Shown here: in pieces, positions 23,898 to 33,602 of the stretch
Layout of the letters: each line of letters starts with the position of its first letter
Numbering within the stretch: the stretch's first letter is position 1
From: Neolewinella persica DSM 23188
GTDB lineage: Bacteria > Bacteroidota > Bacteroidia > Chitinophagales > Saprospiraceae
DNA: 64,000 nucleotides
Assembly: GCF_000373105.1 (NCBI RefSeq)
Contig: NZ_KB890436.1
Coordinates: forward strand, 150,951-214,950
Reading direction: 5' to 3'
Translations under genes and position numbers: made by a program
Notes under the pieces: generated by a model
What the model was told of the DNA's origin: nothing
What the model saw: only the letters and a program-made list of their open reading frames with translations
Database searches by the model: none

Positions 23898-26300
23898 TTA
23901 GTCGTTGAGCCGCCCCCGTTCCTCCGAAGCCGCACTTTTACGTCCTTCATTATTCTTCATAAACCGGTTGCCAAATTTATAGGTCAGCTTCACGGAAACC
24001 ACGGGCGCTTCCCAGATGGAACGAAGATCCAGATTTTGCTCCTGGTAACGAATGGTACCGGTAAAGAATTTCTGAACGATGCCGTCTCCGGAGAGAATGA
24101 AATTCAAACGATCGTCGAAGAAATCTTTCTCCACTCCGGCAGACACACCGTACAGCGGGTCGGTACGGATAATTCCGTCAATACCGTTGCCCTGGTACCA
24201 GCCGGAGACCTCGCCCTTCCACTCACCTGGTAACTTGGCGTTGACCTGGAAAAAACCCGTGAAGCTCCACTGGTCCTGATCCAGCTGACCACCGAGGTAA
24301 TCAGAAGTGTAATCATTGTAGTAGAGCATTCCGCCGATGTAGCCGGAGATCGGTTTGGCGATAAAGTCTAAAGGGAGAAAGAGGCTGCCGCCATAACGGA
24401 TGTAACGGTCAAGATTGACCGTGTTCTGAAAGGCTACACCCGTTTCTGAGTCCTGTTCCGTTACATCTGCAATCACGTCGCTGGTATAATCATAACTCAG
24501 GTTAAAGAACGGCTGCTTTTCGTAGGTAAGGCTGAATTGGCCGCTGTGGATCAATTCAGGACGGAGAAAAGGGTTACCCTTTTCGAAGGTTAACGGATCA
24601 AGGTAACTTACGAAAGGATTCAGGTCATAGTAACTTGGCCGCTCGATGCGGTAGCTGTAGGCGACAGAAACTCCGATGGGCCCGAAAGCCGGCGCATTAA
24701 AACTTAAGGAAGGGAATAATTGGTTGAAATTTCGATTGTTGGTGCTGTCAAGCGTGACGTTATAGCCTTCCATCTTAGTGTCTTCAAAGCGAAGACCGAA
24801 GTTCGCGCTCAGGTCTCCCTTTTCCCACCCAATGCTGGTGTAGGCAGCTTTGATGTTCTCGTCGTAGAGGAACTTGTTACTAAGGTTTTGGTCAACGACC
24901 ATTTCCCCATTCTGGCTGAAGCGGGCAAGCAATTCATTGTCAAGCGCCGCCGTACTGGCTTTAGCGCCTGCTTTAAAAATCAGGGTATTACTGAGCGGCT
25001 TTTTGTAATCTACCTGGGCAGAAACGATGTCGGCCGACGATGGCTCCAGGTTGACCCGGTCTGGGAAATCGGAACCGACCGTTTTTAGCGCGACGCGCCC
25101 GTCCCGGGTAAACCGGTTATAACTGCCATCGAAATTAATTTCCTGGCCACTGGTGTCGAGTTTGATGCGGTAAAAGGCGTCAAGATTCAGGCTTGTCCAG
25201 GGGCGATTTCGCTCGGCAGAGGTGACAAACGACTCCAGTAATTCATCCGTTTCAGGACTACGGATTTCGGTCATGTTGTTGGCCGACCGGGGGCTTTGCC
25301 CCCAGTTGTAGCGGGCGTTGAGGCCAATACGCTGCTGGTCCGTAACGTCGTAGTCCACACCACCACGGAGGCTGTAAGAATTAGGGACGCCGAAGTCGCG
25401 GTTCGTTTGTACATAGTTGCGGTCGTCGAAGCGTCGGACGAGGTCAAGGCCTTCTACCCAGCTGTTTTGGTTCCAGGATGCCCCACCGGTAAGGTTAAGG
25501 TCGCCGGCCCGATGGCTCAGCTGGCCTCCGGCCCGGTATTTGGGGCGTTCACCGTAGCCCCCGCCTACGTAAACAGAACCGTTGGTGCCCAGTAGGCTGT
25601 TCTTTTTCAGTACGAGGTTGATTACGCCACCGGAGCCTTCGGCATCGTACTGCGCGCCGGGTTGGCTGATGACTTCGATGGATTTGATGTTGTCCGCCGG
25701 CATGTCCCTGAGCAGGCTCTGGATGTCCATATACTTGGTGGGGCGTCCATCAATCAGGATGGTGATTCCAGATTTTCCGGCCATCTGGATCCGGTTTCCG
25801 GCAACCACAATCCCCGGCACCTTACGCAGCATATCGATGACGGTACCACCTTGTCCGGTGATGCTTTGGTCTACGTTAACGACGAGCATACCCGCTTTCT
25901 GCTCGAGAAATGGTTTGCGGGCTACCACTTCCACGGTTTCCAGGTTGGTAGCTGAGCCGCTGATTTGATAGACCGGCAGGACGAGGTCCTGGCCTGCAAC
26001 CAGGGTGAAGCGCGGGTGATCCGCCTGGCCGTAACCGATGCCAGTCGTACGGATGAAGTAGTCCGCCGCCGGGACGCCATTAAATCCGAAACGTCCGGTT
26101 TCGTCAGCAAGCTCAAGTTTTACCACCGCGCTGTCTGCGGCAGTCAAAAGCAAAATATTGGTAAATTCGGCAGGGGCATCATCGTTCAAGACCCTTCCCG
26201 TGATGCTGCCGTTTTCTAATGCTTTATTTTCCTGGGCGCGGACGCTGGTGCAGGCAAAGGTTAAGAGCAAAGTAAGACAAGCGCAGTAGAAAGTTTTCAT
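23898..26300 (-). CDS. Outer-membrane beta-barrel protein, TonB-dependent-receptor type
   Basis: 800 residues: signal peptide (MKTFYCACLTLLLTFACTSV ending RAQ), a carboxypeptidase-D-like regulatory domain (SITGRVLNDDAPAEFTNILL; GYGQADHPRFTLVAG), a plug domain (VIDMLRKVPGIVV...GITILIDGRPTKY; IKSIEVISQPGAQYDAEGSG), and a long 'outer membrane beta-barrel family' barrel ending in VKLTYKFGNRF. The plug motif GVINLVLKK is present. No SusD-like partner is adjacent, so a glycan-import locus is not supported; siderophore or peptide uptake is possible. The frame is open to 26357 but the signal peptide starts at 26300. The end of the signal peptide is encoded by a 19-bp motif. Confidence 0.88.
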   Translation of the reverse strand: MKTFYCACLTLLLTFACTSVRAQENKALENGSITGRVLNDDAPAEFTNILLLTAADSAVVKLELADETGRFGFNGVPAADYFIRTTGIGYGQADHPRFTLVAGQDLVLPVYQISGSATNLETVEVVARKPFLEQKAGMLVVNVDQSITGQGGTVIDMLRKVPGIVVAGNRIQMAGKSGITILIDGRPTKYMDIQSLLRDMPADNIKSIEVISQPGAQYDAEGSGGVINLVLKKNSLLGTNGSVYVGGGYGERPKYRAGGQLSHRAGDLNLTGGASWNQNSWVEGLDLVRRFDDRNYVQTNRDFGVPNSYSLRGGVDYDVTDQQRIGLNARYNWGQSPRSANNMTEIRSPETDELLESFVTSAERNRPWTSLNLDAFYRIKLDTSGQEINFDGSYNRFTRDGRVALKTVGSDFPDRVNLEPSSADIVSAQVDYKKPLSNTLIFKAGAKASTAALDNELLARFSQNGEMVVDQNLSNKFLYDENIKAAYTSIGWEKGDLSANFGLRFEDTKMEGYNVTLDSTNNRNFNQLFPSLSFNAPAFGPIGVSVAYSYRIERPSYYDLNPFVSYLDPLTFEKGNPFLRPELIHSGQFSLTYEKQPFFNLSYDYTSDVIADVTEQDSETGVAFQNTVNLDRYIRYGGSLFLPLDFIAKPISGYIGGMLYYNDYTSDYLGGQLDQDQWSFTGFFQVNAKLPGEWKGEVSGWYQGNGIDGIIRTDPLYGVSAGVEKDFFDDRLNFILSGDGIVQKFFTGTIRYQEQNLDLRSIWEAPVVSVKLTYKFGNRFMKNNEGRKSAASEERGRLND
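26235..26253 (-). repeat. Dispersed 19-bp motif in the signal-peptide region of the outer-membrane protein gene
   Basis: CTGCACCAGCGTCCGCGCC in sense orientation, translated Cys-Thr-Ser-Val-Arg-Ala next to the predicted cleavage site; the reading phase differs from that of the copies at 6077, 38197 and 40653. Confidence 0.85.
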
Positions 26301-26703
26301 ATTAGTGGGTGTTGGTTGGCTTGGGCAGTGGTGCCCCTGAGCCGGAACATTTAGCATTATGGCAAGAAAATTTCGTCAGCCGCTGAACAACGGAAATTAG
26401 CCTTGCCGATGGTAGCCTGGTTTATACCCCAACCCTAAAGGTTCTGGATACAGTTGACTTGAGAGCCGCAGTGTTTGCAGGCGCTCAGCGCCATGGGGTT
26501 TCCCAAACCACTTCGTGATGAGTGTATCAAAGGGACGATGGCGCGGAAGCTGGGTTGCATTACGGATGTATTGCAGTACTGACCACACGTTTGTGGCTCG
26601 TTGGTTGTTACACCGCTGATGCCCAAAGTTTCAAATAACGGGGTTTTTTATGCCCTCAAAACTGTATTTGCACCTGCGGCCGCGCCATCGTCCTTCTATT
26701 TGT
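26301..26703. other. Gene-free spacer between the S41 peptidase and outer-membrane protein genes
   Basis: Only short open frames that I cannot support. One minus-frame stretch encodes a CKHCGSQVNC zinc-ribbon-like run and a plus-frame stretch reads VYTPTLKVLDTVDLRAAVFA, possibly transposase debris, but both are broken by stops. A 19-bp motif lies at 26668. Confidence 0.5.
26668..26686 (+). repeat. Dispersed 19-bp motif downstream of the S41 peptidase gene
   Basis: Perfect consensus copy, 17 bp beyond the peptidase stop codon and opposite in orientation to both flanking genes. Confidence 0.85.
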
Positions 26704-28371
26704 TTAATCTTTACCAATTATCTCCAATCGCTTTTGTGCCTTTTCGCCAACCGGCCCCTGGGGGTCTAACTGAAGGGCACGCTGAGACAATTTTATGGCT
26801 TTAGCCTCATCCCCTGCCCGTAATGAAGCTGCCGCGAGATTGTCGTAACTCATGGCTGATTCCGGAAAAAGCTGGACACAGAATTGAAAGATGAATAAGG
26901 CGGGCTGTAGTTGGTTCTGGCCGAGCAATAGTTGTCCGGCGTTATTCAGTTGGCCTTCAAAATCAAAGAACCGGTAAGCGGGATCTGCTACTAATCTCGC
27001 GGCTTCGCTTTGTACTTGCTCCATTTTACCAGCCTGGAATAACTCCGTCAGGTGATCCATAGGGTCAAGAATGAAATCCCCCGCACTGAACTGCAAAGCC
27101 TTGTCTAAAACGGGGTCCTGATTGTTGCGATATTCCGCAAAACTCATGTCGACGGCTAAGTGCGGGGCCGTCCATTTTGCGTTTTGCCACTGCGGTTTGT
27201 CCTGCCACCAGGCCCAGGATAAACGTGCTTCCAGCTGGCTGTTGGGGAGCGTTACGGGACGATTGTCTCCGTAAAAATTGATGTTCTCCGAGGACGGCTC
27301 CCCAACAAAAATCGCGTTGGTGTAATTATCGAGCTCATTGATCAGATTTTGGGCGGCGGAGAATGTTCTACGACCAGTAATGACAAATAATTTGCCCACC
27401 TGATTAATTTTTTCTGTCTCGATTATGCCCGTAACCACGGCCTTGTTATTAAAATTATTGCCCCCACCGTTAAGTCGGACATCAAGCACCAAACGATCTA
27501 CTTCGTTTTCTTCGATAAAATCAAAAACCCGCTGGTAAAAAACATCAATGGCCTCAGATGGATCGGGTACCACCTGACTGTAGCGCACGTAAACCGCCTT
27601 ATTCTCGGGTAAGTACTTGAAGTAATAATGCTTGTCCAGTTCTTGCAGGTAATGGGGAGTTGCCTCCTGTTGCCGGCTGGAAAGCCAATCACCCTGCTGC
27701 CGTAGGAATCCATAGTGATTGGGAACGGATAGATTACTGCTGGCCAGGAAGGTTTTCGTGAAGATTTTTCCATCTTTCTCTAGCGTAAAAACGATGTCCT
27801 TTTTAAAGGCCTTCGTTATGCCCTGAGCGTGGAGTACTTCAGGGAAGTTGAGGTAACCTAAACCATGGCCTTTAGCATATTGCTCGTTTTCCGCTGGTAC
27901 AACTGGCTTTATGGCACTTAATACGTCTTCTATTGGTACACTTTCTACCGCTATCACTTTTGCCCCCAGTGCATCCTGATAATCTTTATGAACGCCTTCG
28001 ATGTAGACACCATCGTTGAAGTAATAAAGGTTCAGCGGTAACCGATGGAAGTTGGCAATTGATCCACCCAGCCGCAGGGAGGTATGCCCGTATTCGAAGG
28101 AGGAGACCAACCTGGCCATCCCAACGACGATTTCGTGACGCTCCAGATTGGGAATAGCGGCGTAGAGCTTTTCCACTTCGCGGTCAAAGGCTTCCGGAGT
28201 CGTTTTCTTGAAAAGGAAGGGATAGTCTTTGTGCACGGTGTTTTGCAGAAAGCGTAAGTCTTCCCGCCAATTGTCTGTTGTTAGATCTATTTGGGCCAGA
28301 AGCGATCCGTTGACTAGTAGCATGGCCAATAAGGCAAAACCGGATAGATTGATGGTAATAAGTTTATACAT
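26704..28371 (-). CDS. S41 family peptidase-like protein with C-terminal TPRs
   Basis: 555 residues: signal peptide (ending GSLLAQ), an N-terminal helical/PDZ-like region (FLQNTVHKDYPFLFKKTTPE; GHTSLRLGG; ALGAKVIAVESVPIEDVLSA), then an S41 (C-terminal processing peptidase) core with RLVLDVRLNGGGNN and the nucleophile region ITGRRTFSAAQNLINELDNY, where Ser is expected to be catalytic, followed by GEPSSENINFYGDN. The C-terminal about 100 residues form TPR-like helices (LNNAGQLLLGQNQLQPALFI; AMSYDNLAAASLRAGDEAKA). Predicted periplasmic or outer-membrane associated. Substrate unknown. It is encoded alone on the minus strand. Confidence 0.85.
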   Translation of the reverse strand: MYKLITINLSGFALLAMLLVNGSLLAQIDLTTDNWREDLRFLQNTVHKDYPFLFKKTTPEAFDREVEKLYAAIPNLERHEIVVGMARLVSSFEYGHTSLRLGGSIANFHRLPLNLYYFNDGVYIEGVHKDYQDALGAKVIAVESVPIEDVLSAIKPVVPAENEQYAKGHGLGYLNFPEVLHAQGITKAFKKDIVFTLEKDGKIFTKTFLASSNLSVPNHYGFLRQQGDWLSSRQQEATPHYLQELDKHYYFKYLPENKAVYVRYSQVVPDPSEAIDVFYQRVFDFIEENEVDRLVLDVRLNGGGNNFNNKAVVTGIIETEKINQVGKLFVITGRRTFSAAQNLINELDNYTNAIFVGEPSSENINFYGDNRPVTLPNSQLEARLSWAWWQDKPQWQNAKWTAPHLAVDMSFAEYRNNQDPVLDKALQFSAGDFILDPMDHLTELFQAGKMEQVQSEAARLVADPAYRFFDFEGQLNNAGQLLLGQNQLQPALFIFQFCVQLFPESAMSYDNLAAASLRAGDEAKAIKLSQRALQLDPQGPVGEKAQKRLEIIGKD

Positions 28372-28613
28372 CAGTATTCTCTTTTAATGTGAGTCAGTAT
28401 AGCTGTTACTCCTAAAGACCTGATTTATCACCTCAGGCTGCATCAACGGGGAGTTATTTGCAACAAAAGTCGTACGCCAGCCCGCTTGGCGAAAGGTCTT
28501 TCCGGTGAAGTGGGGTAGAAGGACGATGAAGTAGAAGTTAAGAGCCAGGGAGCTAGGGGCTAGTCTAGCCGGCTATCGCCTAAATGCTGATTCAGGTTCC
28601 TAACTCCTGAATT

Positions 28614-29972
28614 CTAGCTCCTGCCCCCCATCATCCCATAAACCTGTGCCTGTTCATTAAGGGTAAGCAGGGGCTCGTCTCCTTCTTTCTCATAAGGTTT
28701 GGCCAGTAACCGACAGCCGATCGCGCAGCTCGTACATCGCCGTGGTTCGCAATAGTCTATCTTCAGTTCGAGTAAGGCCTGACTCTCGGCCGCATTCGCC
28801 GCCTTCATGCCTAGCGCCGCCCATTTTTCGAGCACGACATTTCTTTCCGCTGGTAACTCCCGAAGCAAGGAAAAGGCCCGCTCCCGAAAGCGTACATCGC
28901 TCCGTTGATCCCCGTAGGCAATCAGTGCCGGAGCAATGGTATTGATCAGGATCGAGCGTATTGTCGCTGCACCAAGGCGACGCTCTCCGGCTTTGCCTCG
29001 TTTCCCAAACCGGTAATGCTCGCGCCAGTAGTTGCTGAGTTTGACCACGAACATGTTCTGGAGCTCGCGTGCATCTGCAGCCGCCAACGATTTACCAAAC
29101 AGTTGCCCCGTCCGGTGCAGCATAGCTGCAAGCTGGGCGATGCGGACGGTCGGAAAATTATTCGGGCGCAAACGCAGGTAGCGCCAGGCGGTGGCCGGTA
29201 TTGGCCGTAAATTATGTTTCAAACGTAGCAAGGCATACTCCCGACGCAAAAGACTGAGGTAGTCGTCTTCCTCTTGCTTTACCTTAGGCAACAGACCGGA
29301 TTGACCAAAAAGCAATGCCTCTAATTGGAGTAAGCTGTGCTTGTGCTTCAACAATACCCGTAGTGGCAGGCTGCGCGCAAGTATATCCATAGCGTCTGCG
29401 TTGACTCTGCCGCCCAGGGCACGGGCCAGCGACTGGTAATAGGCCTCCTCCCAGTCCCGATGATTGTTTGTCATCCGTTCACTGAATCGTTTGGCCCGCT
29501 TTTGCATCCTTTGCTGTATCAATTGATCCAGCCACTCCCGGCGGGAGGATTCGTCAACCTGATGTAACTGATGTTGGCAGGAAATCCAGTATTCATTGTT
29601 TTGCATTCGCCAATAGTTGCTCAACAATCCGCTGGGAACACGAGAGCGGAGCTCAAGGCAAGGAATACGTTCACCATTGGCCCGGAATACCGGTCGGTCT
29701 TCCTCATATACTACGTGCAGGATCACGTTGTCATAAGCCCGGTCGTTTTCATGTTTATGGACGTACCAATCACTGGATTTAACGTGCAGCTCAATGTTGC
29801 CAGCCCATTGCTGTCCATTCAGGCGAAGCTGCCCGTGAAGAAAGTCAGGACCGGCATCTTTATTATGTCGGCCAAAATCCTGGATGGAAATGGTGGCTCC
29901 AGTGGTCGTTTTGAGGTTCCGGAGATCGAAGCGGGCTTGCCGCCAGAGAAAGTGTAGAAAGTCTTCGCGCAT
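28614..29972 (-). CDS. DUF2851 family protein
   Basis: 452-residue cytosolic protein of the Bacteroidota family DUF2851. Signature: MREDFLHFLWRQARFDLRNL, SIQDFGRHNKDAGPDFLHGQ, WAGNIELHVKSSDWYVHKH (a possible nuclease-like core with conserved Asp/Glu/His), and the terminal cysteine cluster YCEPRRCTSCAIGCRLL. The frame is open to 30068, but family members begin with M(K/R)EDFLHYLW, so the start is 29972. The GPDF...ELHVKSSDW pattern recalls the PD-(D/E)xK nuclease layout, but this is only a structural guess. No operon partners are visible. Confidence 0.88.
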   Translation of the reverse strand: MREDFLHFLWRQARFDLRNLKTTTGATISIQDFGRHNKDAGPDFLHGQLRLNGQQWAGNIELHVKSSDWYVHKHENDRAYDNVILHVVYEEDRPVFRANGERIPCLELRSRVPSGLLSNYWRMQNNEYWISCQHQLHQVDESSRREWLDQLIQQRMQKRAKRFSERMTNNHRDWEEAYYQSLARALGGRVNADAMDILARSLPLRVLLKHKHSLLQLEALLFGQSGLLPKVKQEEDDYLSLLRREYALLRLKHNLRPIPATAWRYLRLRPNNFPTVRIAQLAAMLHRTGQLFGKSLAAADARELQNMFVVKLSNYWREHYRFGKRGKAGERRLGAATIRSILINTIAPALIAYGDQRSDVRFRERAFSLLRELPAERNVVLEKWAALGMKAANAAESQALLELKIDYCEPRRCTSCAIGCRLLAKPYEKEGDEPLLTLNEQAQVYGMMGGRS

Positions 29973-30215
29973 GCGCCTGAGCGTTTGCGGTGTTGGAAGA
30001 CAGAATGTTTTTTGCTGTGGTAAATATAAGGCTTCACGCCTAAATGTTTGGATTTTAGGTAAAAACAATTTTTAATTTAGCCTTGGTTAGTAGCCTAAAC
30101 TCAATTTCTCCGACCAGCCTAATCTTAATAGTCTAATCAGGTGGTAAAACCCACCAGCAGCTAAGTCAGCAAACTTAAATTACCGTGTACCAGCCAATAT
30201 TAATTCACCAATTTT

Positions 30216-32027
30216 TTATTCAGCCCGTTTCACCAATACCCCATAATCACCTGCTCCCGGCGCTAATAAAGTCACTTTTGCACCTCCCGCAATGTTTTCT
30301 CCCTGGCTGGTTTCACCGGTTTCTCCCTTAACCCACAATACACTCATATTGCCGGTGGCACCGCTGAGGTCTAGAGTAGTTTCGCCACCAAAGGGCAGGT
30401 AGGCCAGGTAAACGAATCCGGGGTCCGCCAGGCAGAAGTGTCCGTCCGTCACCAGTTCATCGTGGCTTTCCATTTCTGCAAACGGAACATGTTGCTGGAA
30501 GAACCGGATGGCAGCATTTGTCCATTTCCAGGCGCGGTCCCGGCTACGCCAGTCTTCCATTCCCAGATCATTATGGGCGTTTCGGGCACCGAAATACCAC
30601 TCAACGCCGGCACCGCCGGCCATTAGGTTACCCCACAGGGTAAGTGCCCGGACGGAGTCCTGGTTGTTATAGGGCGTCCGCTCATCGGGGTCCAGGCCCC
30701 GGAACCAGGGGCCGATCTCGTCGACGTTGGCAATCCAGGCAGCTCCGGCTTTGGAGGATTTCTCCAGCCAGAATTTCGTTTGCCCATGGGAGAATTCCGG
30801 GCGGTCGATTTGCAGGGATAATCCGCCAATATTAGCATCGCCCAGTAATGGCGCAAGGATTTCCTCCCGTTCTTTTTCGTTAGGGTGCGTATGCAGAGAG
30901 ATGTAATTTTGGTAAGGGTCATACTGAGCCAGCCATGCCGCCATCGCCGCCGTTTGTTCGTTTGTTTGAAAGCCCGTTTTTTCTGACCATTTGTTCCGGC
31001 CATTTTCTTCACCAAGGTTCCAGGTTACGGCGCGGTGGTGGCCGAAACGGGCCACCAACTCCCGAAGGAAGAGGGACCGTTCGGGGCCGGTATCACCACC
31101 GTCGAGTAAGGTTTCATTTTCTGTTTCCTGTAGTACGATGTGCAGCATCATTCCCAGGTTATCGTCCATATGGTCGAAGAGGATCTCCCACTGATCGAGC
31201 TTACTGCAATCGAAACGGAGGTGGTCTTCGTGGTTGGCGTAGGGGAATACGTCTTTGCCGTCGCCGTTGATGTTCATGACCAGAAAGTATACGCTGTTGA
31301 CGCCTTCACCGGCCAGGTAGTTGACGGCTCCGATGATGCCTTTTCCTTTACCGTCATTCCAGGTAGGGTCACCGGTTTTCCAGTCTCCTTCGTGGGCGGT
31401 GTAGTGGTGCAGGCCCTCGGTTTTACTCTCCCCGTCACGAAAGTTATTACTGTGGCGGTAGGTACCGTCGAAATCTTTATAGGCCAGGAAATTTTCCGGG
31501 CTGTCGGCACCGCCTTTCAGGAAGTATTCCCTGCTTTCGGCCCACTGCAAGTAGCGGGGGTGGTTGCGGATCAGGCGGCCTTTTTCTCCGGCAACCGGAG
31601 GCAGGACCCAAATGGAGCCCGATTGACCGTCTACCTGAATTCGTTCACCGCCGGATGAGTTGCTATTGTTGGCTACGTCTTTTCCTTTGCGCATAACGGC
31701 TTCCCAGGTCCAGAGGCCTTCGCTGTTGGGGCGGAAATTGACGCGCCATACGTTGCCGGCAGCAGCACCTGTTTCGTCTGCGTTGCCATCGGCGGCGAAG
31801 TACCCGGGGACGGTGAACACGCTGTCGTTATGGGTGAAGTTGACGTCAAGTCGGTAATCGGTGAATGGGTTTTGTGCAGCGTCTTCGCTGGTCTCCGGAC
31901 CGGCAAAGTCGAGGGAAAGCTTTTGCCACTTGGCGATGGAAATGTCGGCAGTAGCCTCCGTATCGGGCTTTGAGCACCCAGCTAAAACCAGTACTGTAAG
32001 GCACAAGATTGGAAATAAGCGAAGCAT
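30216..32027 (-). CDS. DUF5060-domain lipoprotein, putative glycoside hydrolase
   Basis: 603-residue lipoprotein (VLVLAGC lipobox, Cys about residue 18). An N-terminal DUF5060 beta-sandwich (WQKLSLDFAGPETSEDAAQN; RLDVNFTHNDSVFTVPGYFA; GLWTWEAVMRK) precedes a TIM-barrel-like region (YFLKGGADSPENFLAYKDFD; VTWNLGEENGRNKWS; LSLQIDRPEFSHGQTKFW; AAWIANVDEIGPWF) and a C-terminal putative collagen-binding-type domain. WNLGEEN and NVDEIGP are candidate acid/base and nucleophile positions of a glycosidase. Such proteins are surface or periplasmic enzymes acting on complex carbohydrate; the substrate is not evident. A co-oriented 19-bp motif lies 37 bp upstream. Confidence 0.82.
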   Translation of the reverse strand: MLRLFPILCLTVLVLAGCSKPDTEATADISIAKWQKLSLDFAGPETSEDAAQNPFTDYRLDVNFTHNDSVFTVPGYFAADGNADETGAAAGNVWRVNFRPNSEGLWTWEAVMRKGKDVANNSNSSGGERIQVDGQSGSIWVLPPVAGEKGRLIRNHPRYLQWAESREYFLKGGADSPENFLAYKDFDGTYRHSNNFRDGESKTEGLHHYTAHEGDWKTGDPTWNDGKGKGIIGAVNYLAGEGVNSVYFLVMNINGDGKDVFPYANHEDHLRFDCSKLDQWEILFDHMDDNLGMMLHIVLQETENETLLDGGDTGPERSLFLRELVARFGHHRAVTWNLGEENGRNKWSEKTGFQTNEQTAAMAAWLAQYDPYQNYISLHTHPNEKEREEILAPLLGDANIGGLSLQIDRPEFSHGQTKFWLEKSSKAGAAWIANVDEIGPWFRGLDPDERTPYNNQDSVRALTLWGNLMAGGAGVEWYFGARNAHNDLGMEDWRSRDRAWKWTNAAIRFFQQHVPFAEMESHDELVTDGHFCLADPGFVYLAYLPFGGETTLDLSGATGNMSVLWVKGETGETSQGENIAGGAKVTLLAPGAGDYGVLVKRAE

Positions 32028-32064
32028 AGTTTTGGGTTGTTGGAGGCGTAAGCTAGTAGTTTTG

Positions 32065-32083
32065 GGCGGGGTCGCAGGTGCAA
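32065..32083 (-). repeat. Dispersed 19-bp motif upstream of the DUF5060 gene
   Basis: TTGCACCTGCGACCCCGCC with the conserved flank AAAACCTCTCC; co-oriented with the gene at 32027. Confidence 0.85.
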
Positions 32084-32395
32084 GGAGAGGTTTTAGAAAC
32101 AGGCTGGGGCACTGTTCTGTAGCATTTATGCTGAAATTACCGAGTGGTCCGTCCTTCTACTTTGCGCTTTAATCCCTTTCCCCGGCACCTGCGGCCCCGC
32201 CTAAAAGTGAATGGCAAAATAATGGAGGGAGCGAATGGACATGGACTGCGCTGGACTTATCCGTAATGGGGAGCAAGCGCCGTACTACTAGTGGTGAGCA
32301 AGCGCAGTACTGGAATGGGGTCTGCGGCAGCTATTCTCTTATTCAAAAATTCAATCATTTACCATTTTACGCCCCCTAAAACCGCTCAATTTAGC
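32084..32395. other. Gene-free spacer with a near-perfect 16-bp direct repeat
   Basis: No gene seen. The words GAGCAAGCGCCGTACT (32271-32286) and GAGCAAGCGCAGTACT (32295-32310) are direct repeats with one difference and a 24-bp period. A 19-bp motif lies at 32183. Confidence 0.65.
32183..32201 (+). repeat. Dispersed 19-bp motif between the DUF5060 and 32521 genes
   Basis: CGGCACCTGCGGCCCCGCC, three differences; co-oriented with the 32521 gene but 320 bp away. Confidence 0.75.
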
Positions 32396-32448
32396 CGTCT
32401 ATAAACGTCTATAAACGCATATAAACGTAAGTATTCGTATAAAAAACG
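32396..32448. promoter_or_regulatory. Iteron-like 10-bp repeats upstream of the 32521 gene
   Basis: CGTCTATAAA, CGTCTATAAA and CGCATATAAA follow without gaps (32396-32425) and a related CGTATAAAAAACG lies at 32436-32448. The 10-bp period puts every unit on the same face of the helix, as in operator or iteron arrays. It is about 100 bp before the start of a gene whose product has a DNA-binding-like C-terminus. Confidence 0.55.
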
Positions 32449-32520
32449 ACTCTCAGGTCCGGACTTCCCGTGGTTTGTCACCGTCAACCATAAATCATTC
32501 ACCAATATACTCCTTGACAC

Positions 32521-33282
32521 ATGACTACCGATTCCGTTCTTGAAATTCTTGATGCGCTGCGCTGCAGCGTTGACCCCCGCACCGGTGAGGCCTTTCGCAA
32601 GGCCGACAGCTGCCTGGGCGACCCAACCGTACGCCGGGCCCTTCATGGCCTCATCAATACCCTGGCGGCCCCTCCATTGCCCAAGGACGTGGATATTCCC
32701 GATGCCGTAATAACTAAGGCCTGTGCTGGCCTGAGAGAATTAGGCTACGAGCCCTGCGTAGTTCAGCTCGTTAAGGTTTTCATCGGCAGCCGATCCATCG
32801 CAGACCGTTCACTCAAAGGTCTTCGGGCCTACAATAAGTACCGGGGGAAGTACACCCGTCCGGTCATTCATGCTCACCTGATCGATTTTCATCGCCGTTT
32901 TCCCAAGCTCCTGTCCGAACATCCCGCCCCCCGGCAGGCAACCGTGCATGAACCCTGGCGTGAGATCGACTTTTTTCAAACCGAATCATTCGATAAGCTC
33001 GAGGAACCTAAATTCGATGAACTCAAAGCCGCCGTTCTCGCCCTCGGCCTGCGGAAGCAGGATGATCGACTACCTGCTTACATGGTTGCCGCCCGGGCCA
33101 ATTACCCCCGGGCCTATGAGCCCTGGGTCCGCGATGAGCAGGCACTACTCATTGAGGCCATGTGTTATACCAATGATCTGGCTCGTTTAGCCCCGCTGTT
33201 CGGCCGTACCGTCAAGTCTATTGAAGGAATGGGGCAACGCCTGATCTTTGAAAGCAAGAACCAGCAACATAAACCAGCATGA
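32521..33282 (+). CDS. Putative nucleic-acid-binding protein with SANT/Myb-like C-terminus
   Basis: 253 residues, no named family recognised. The N-terminus (VLEILDALRCSVDPRTGEAF ... DPTVRRALHGLI) resembles a short domain found at the ends of several uncharacterised bacterial proteins. The C-terminal 45 residues (EPWVRDEQALLIEAMCYTND, LARLAPLFGRTVKSIEGMGQ) have the 'PW..DE..LL......LA..FGR...AI..R' pattern of SANT/Myb-like helix-turn-helix segments. The middle is basic (KYRGKYTRPVIHAHLIDFHR). An array of 10-bp repeats upstream fits autoregulation, which is inference. ATG at 32521. Confidence 0.7.
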   Translation: MTTDSVLEILDALRCSVDPRTGEAFRKADSCLGDPTVRRALHGLINTLAAPPLPKDVDIPDAVITKACAGLRELGYEPCVVQLVKVFIGSRSIADRSLKGLRAYNKYRGKYTRPVIHAHLIDFHRRFPKLLSEHPAPRQATVHEPWREIDFFQTESFDKLEEPKFDELKAAVLALGLRKQDDRLPAYMVAARANYPRAYEPWVRDEQALLIEAMCYTNDLARLAPLFGRTVKSIEGMGQRLIFESKNQQHKPA

Positions 33283-33602
33283 AACAGCCCACTCGCCCTA
33301 AGAGATGTACCGTCATTAAAGGCTAAAATCCATCAGTACCTGAGTCGATGAACTTATGTTACACTGTACTCGTACTGGAACTCGTAAGAATAAGGTACGC
33401 AGCCTCCGACCACCCGACAACTCGATAACCTGATAACCCGATAACCCGACCACCCGTTTCAGTAACCCCAAAGACAAATCTTCGTTCCTCCCGGCAGTAC
33501 TACAAATTTTATTCCCTCCTTTGTGCACCTTACACAACGAGTTGCGTTTGGAGGATAACCTGTCGGGTACTCCATCTTAATATCTTCGTCAGTTGCTATT
33601 TT
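33283..33602. other. Spacer upstream of gldL, with a word array
   Basis: No gene. It includes a CCGACCACCCGACAACTCG-like array (about 33402-33453) built from the words CGATAACC and CGACCACC. Confidence 0.6.

Noticed and set aside
26397..26626. Small minus frames with a CKHCGSQ zinc-ribbon-like run
   Set aside because: Short, overlapping in two frames, no clear transposase continuation; could be debris but unsupported as a gene.
32386..32646. Minus-strand 86-codon frame across the iterons
   Set aside because: Antisense to the start of the 32521 gene and built of the repeat.
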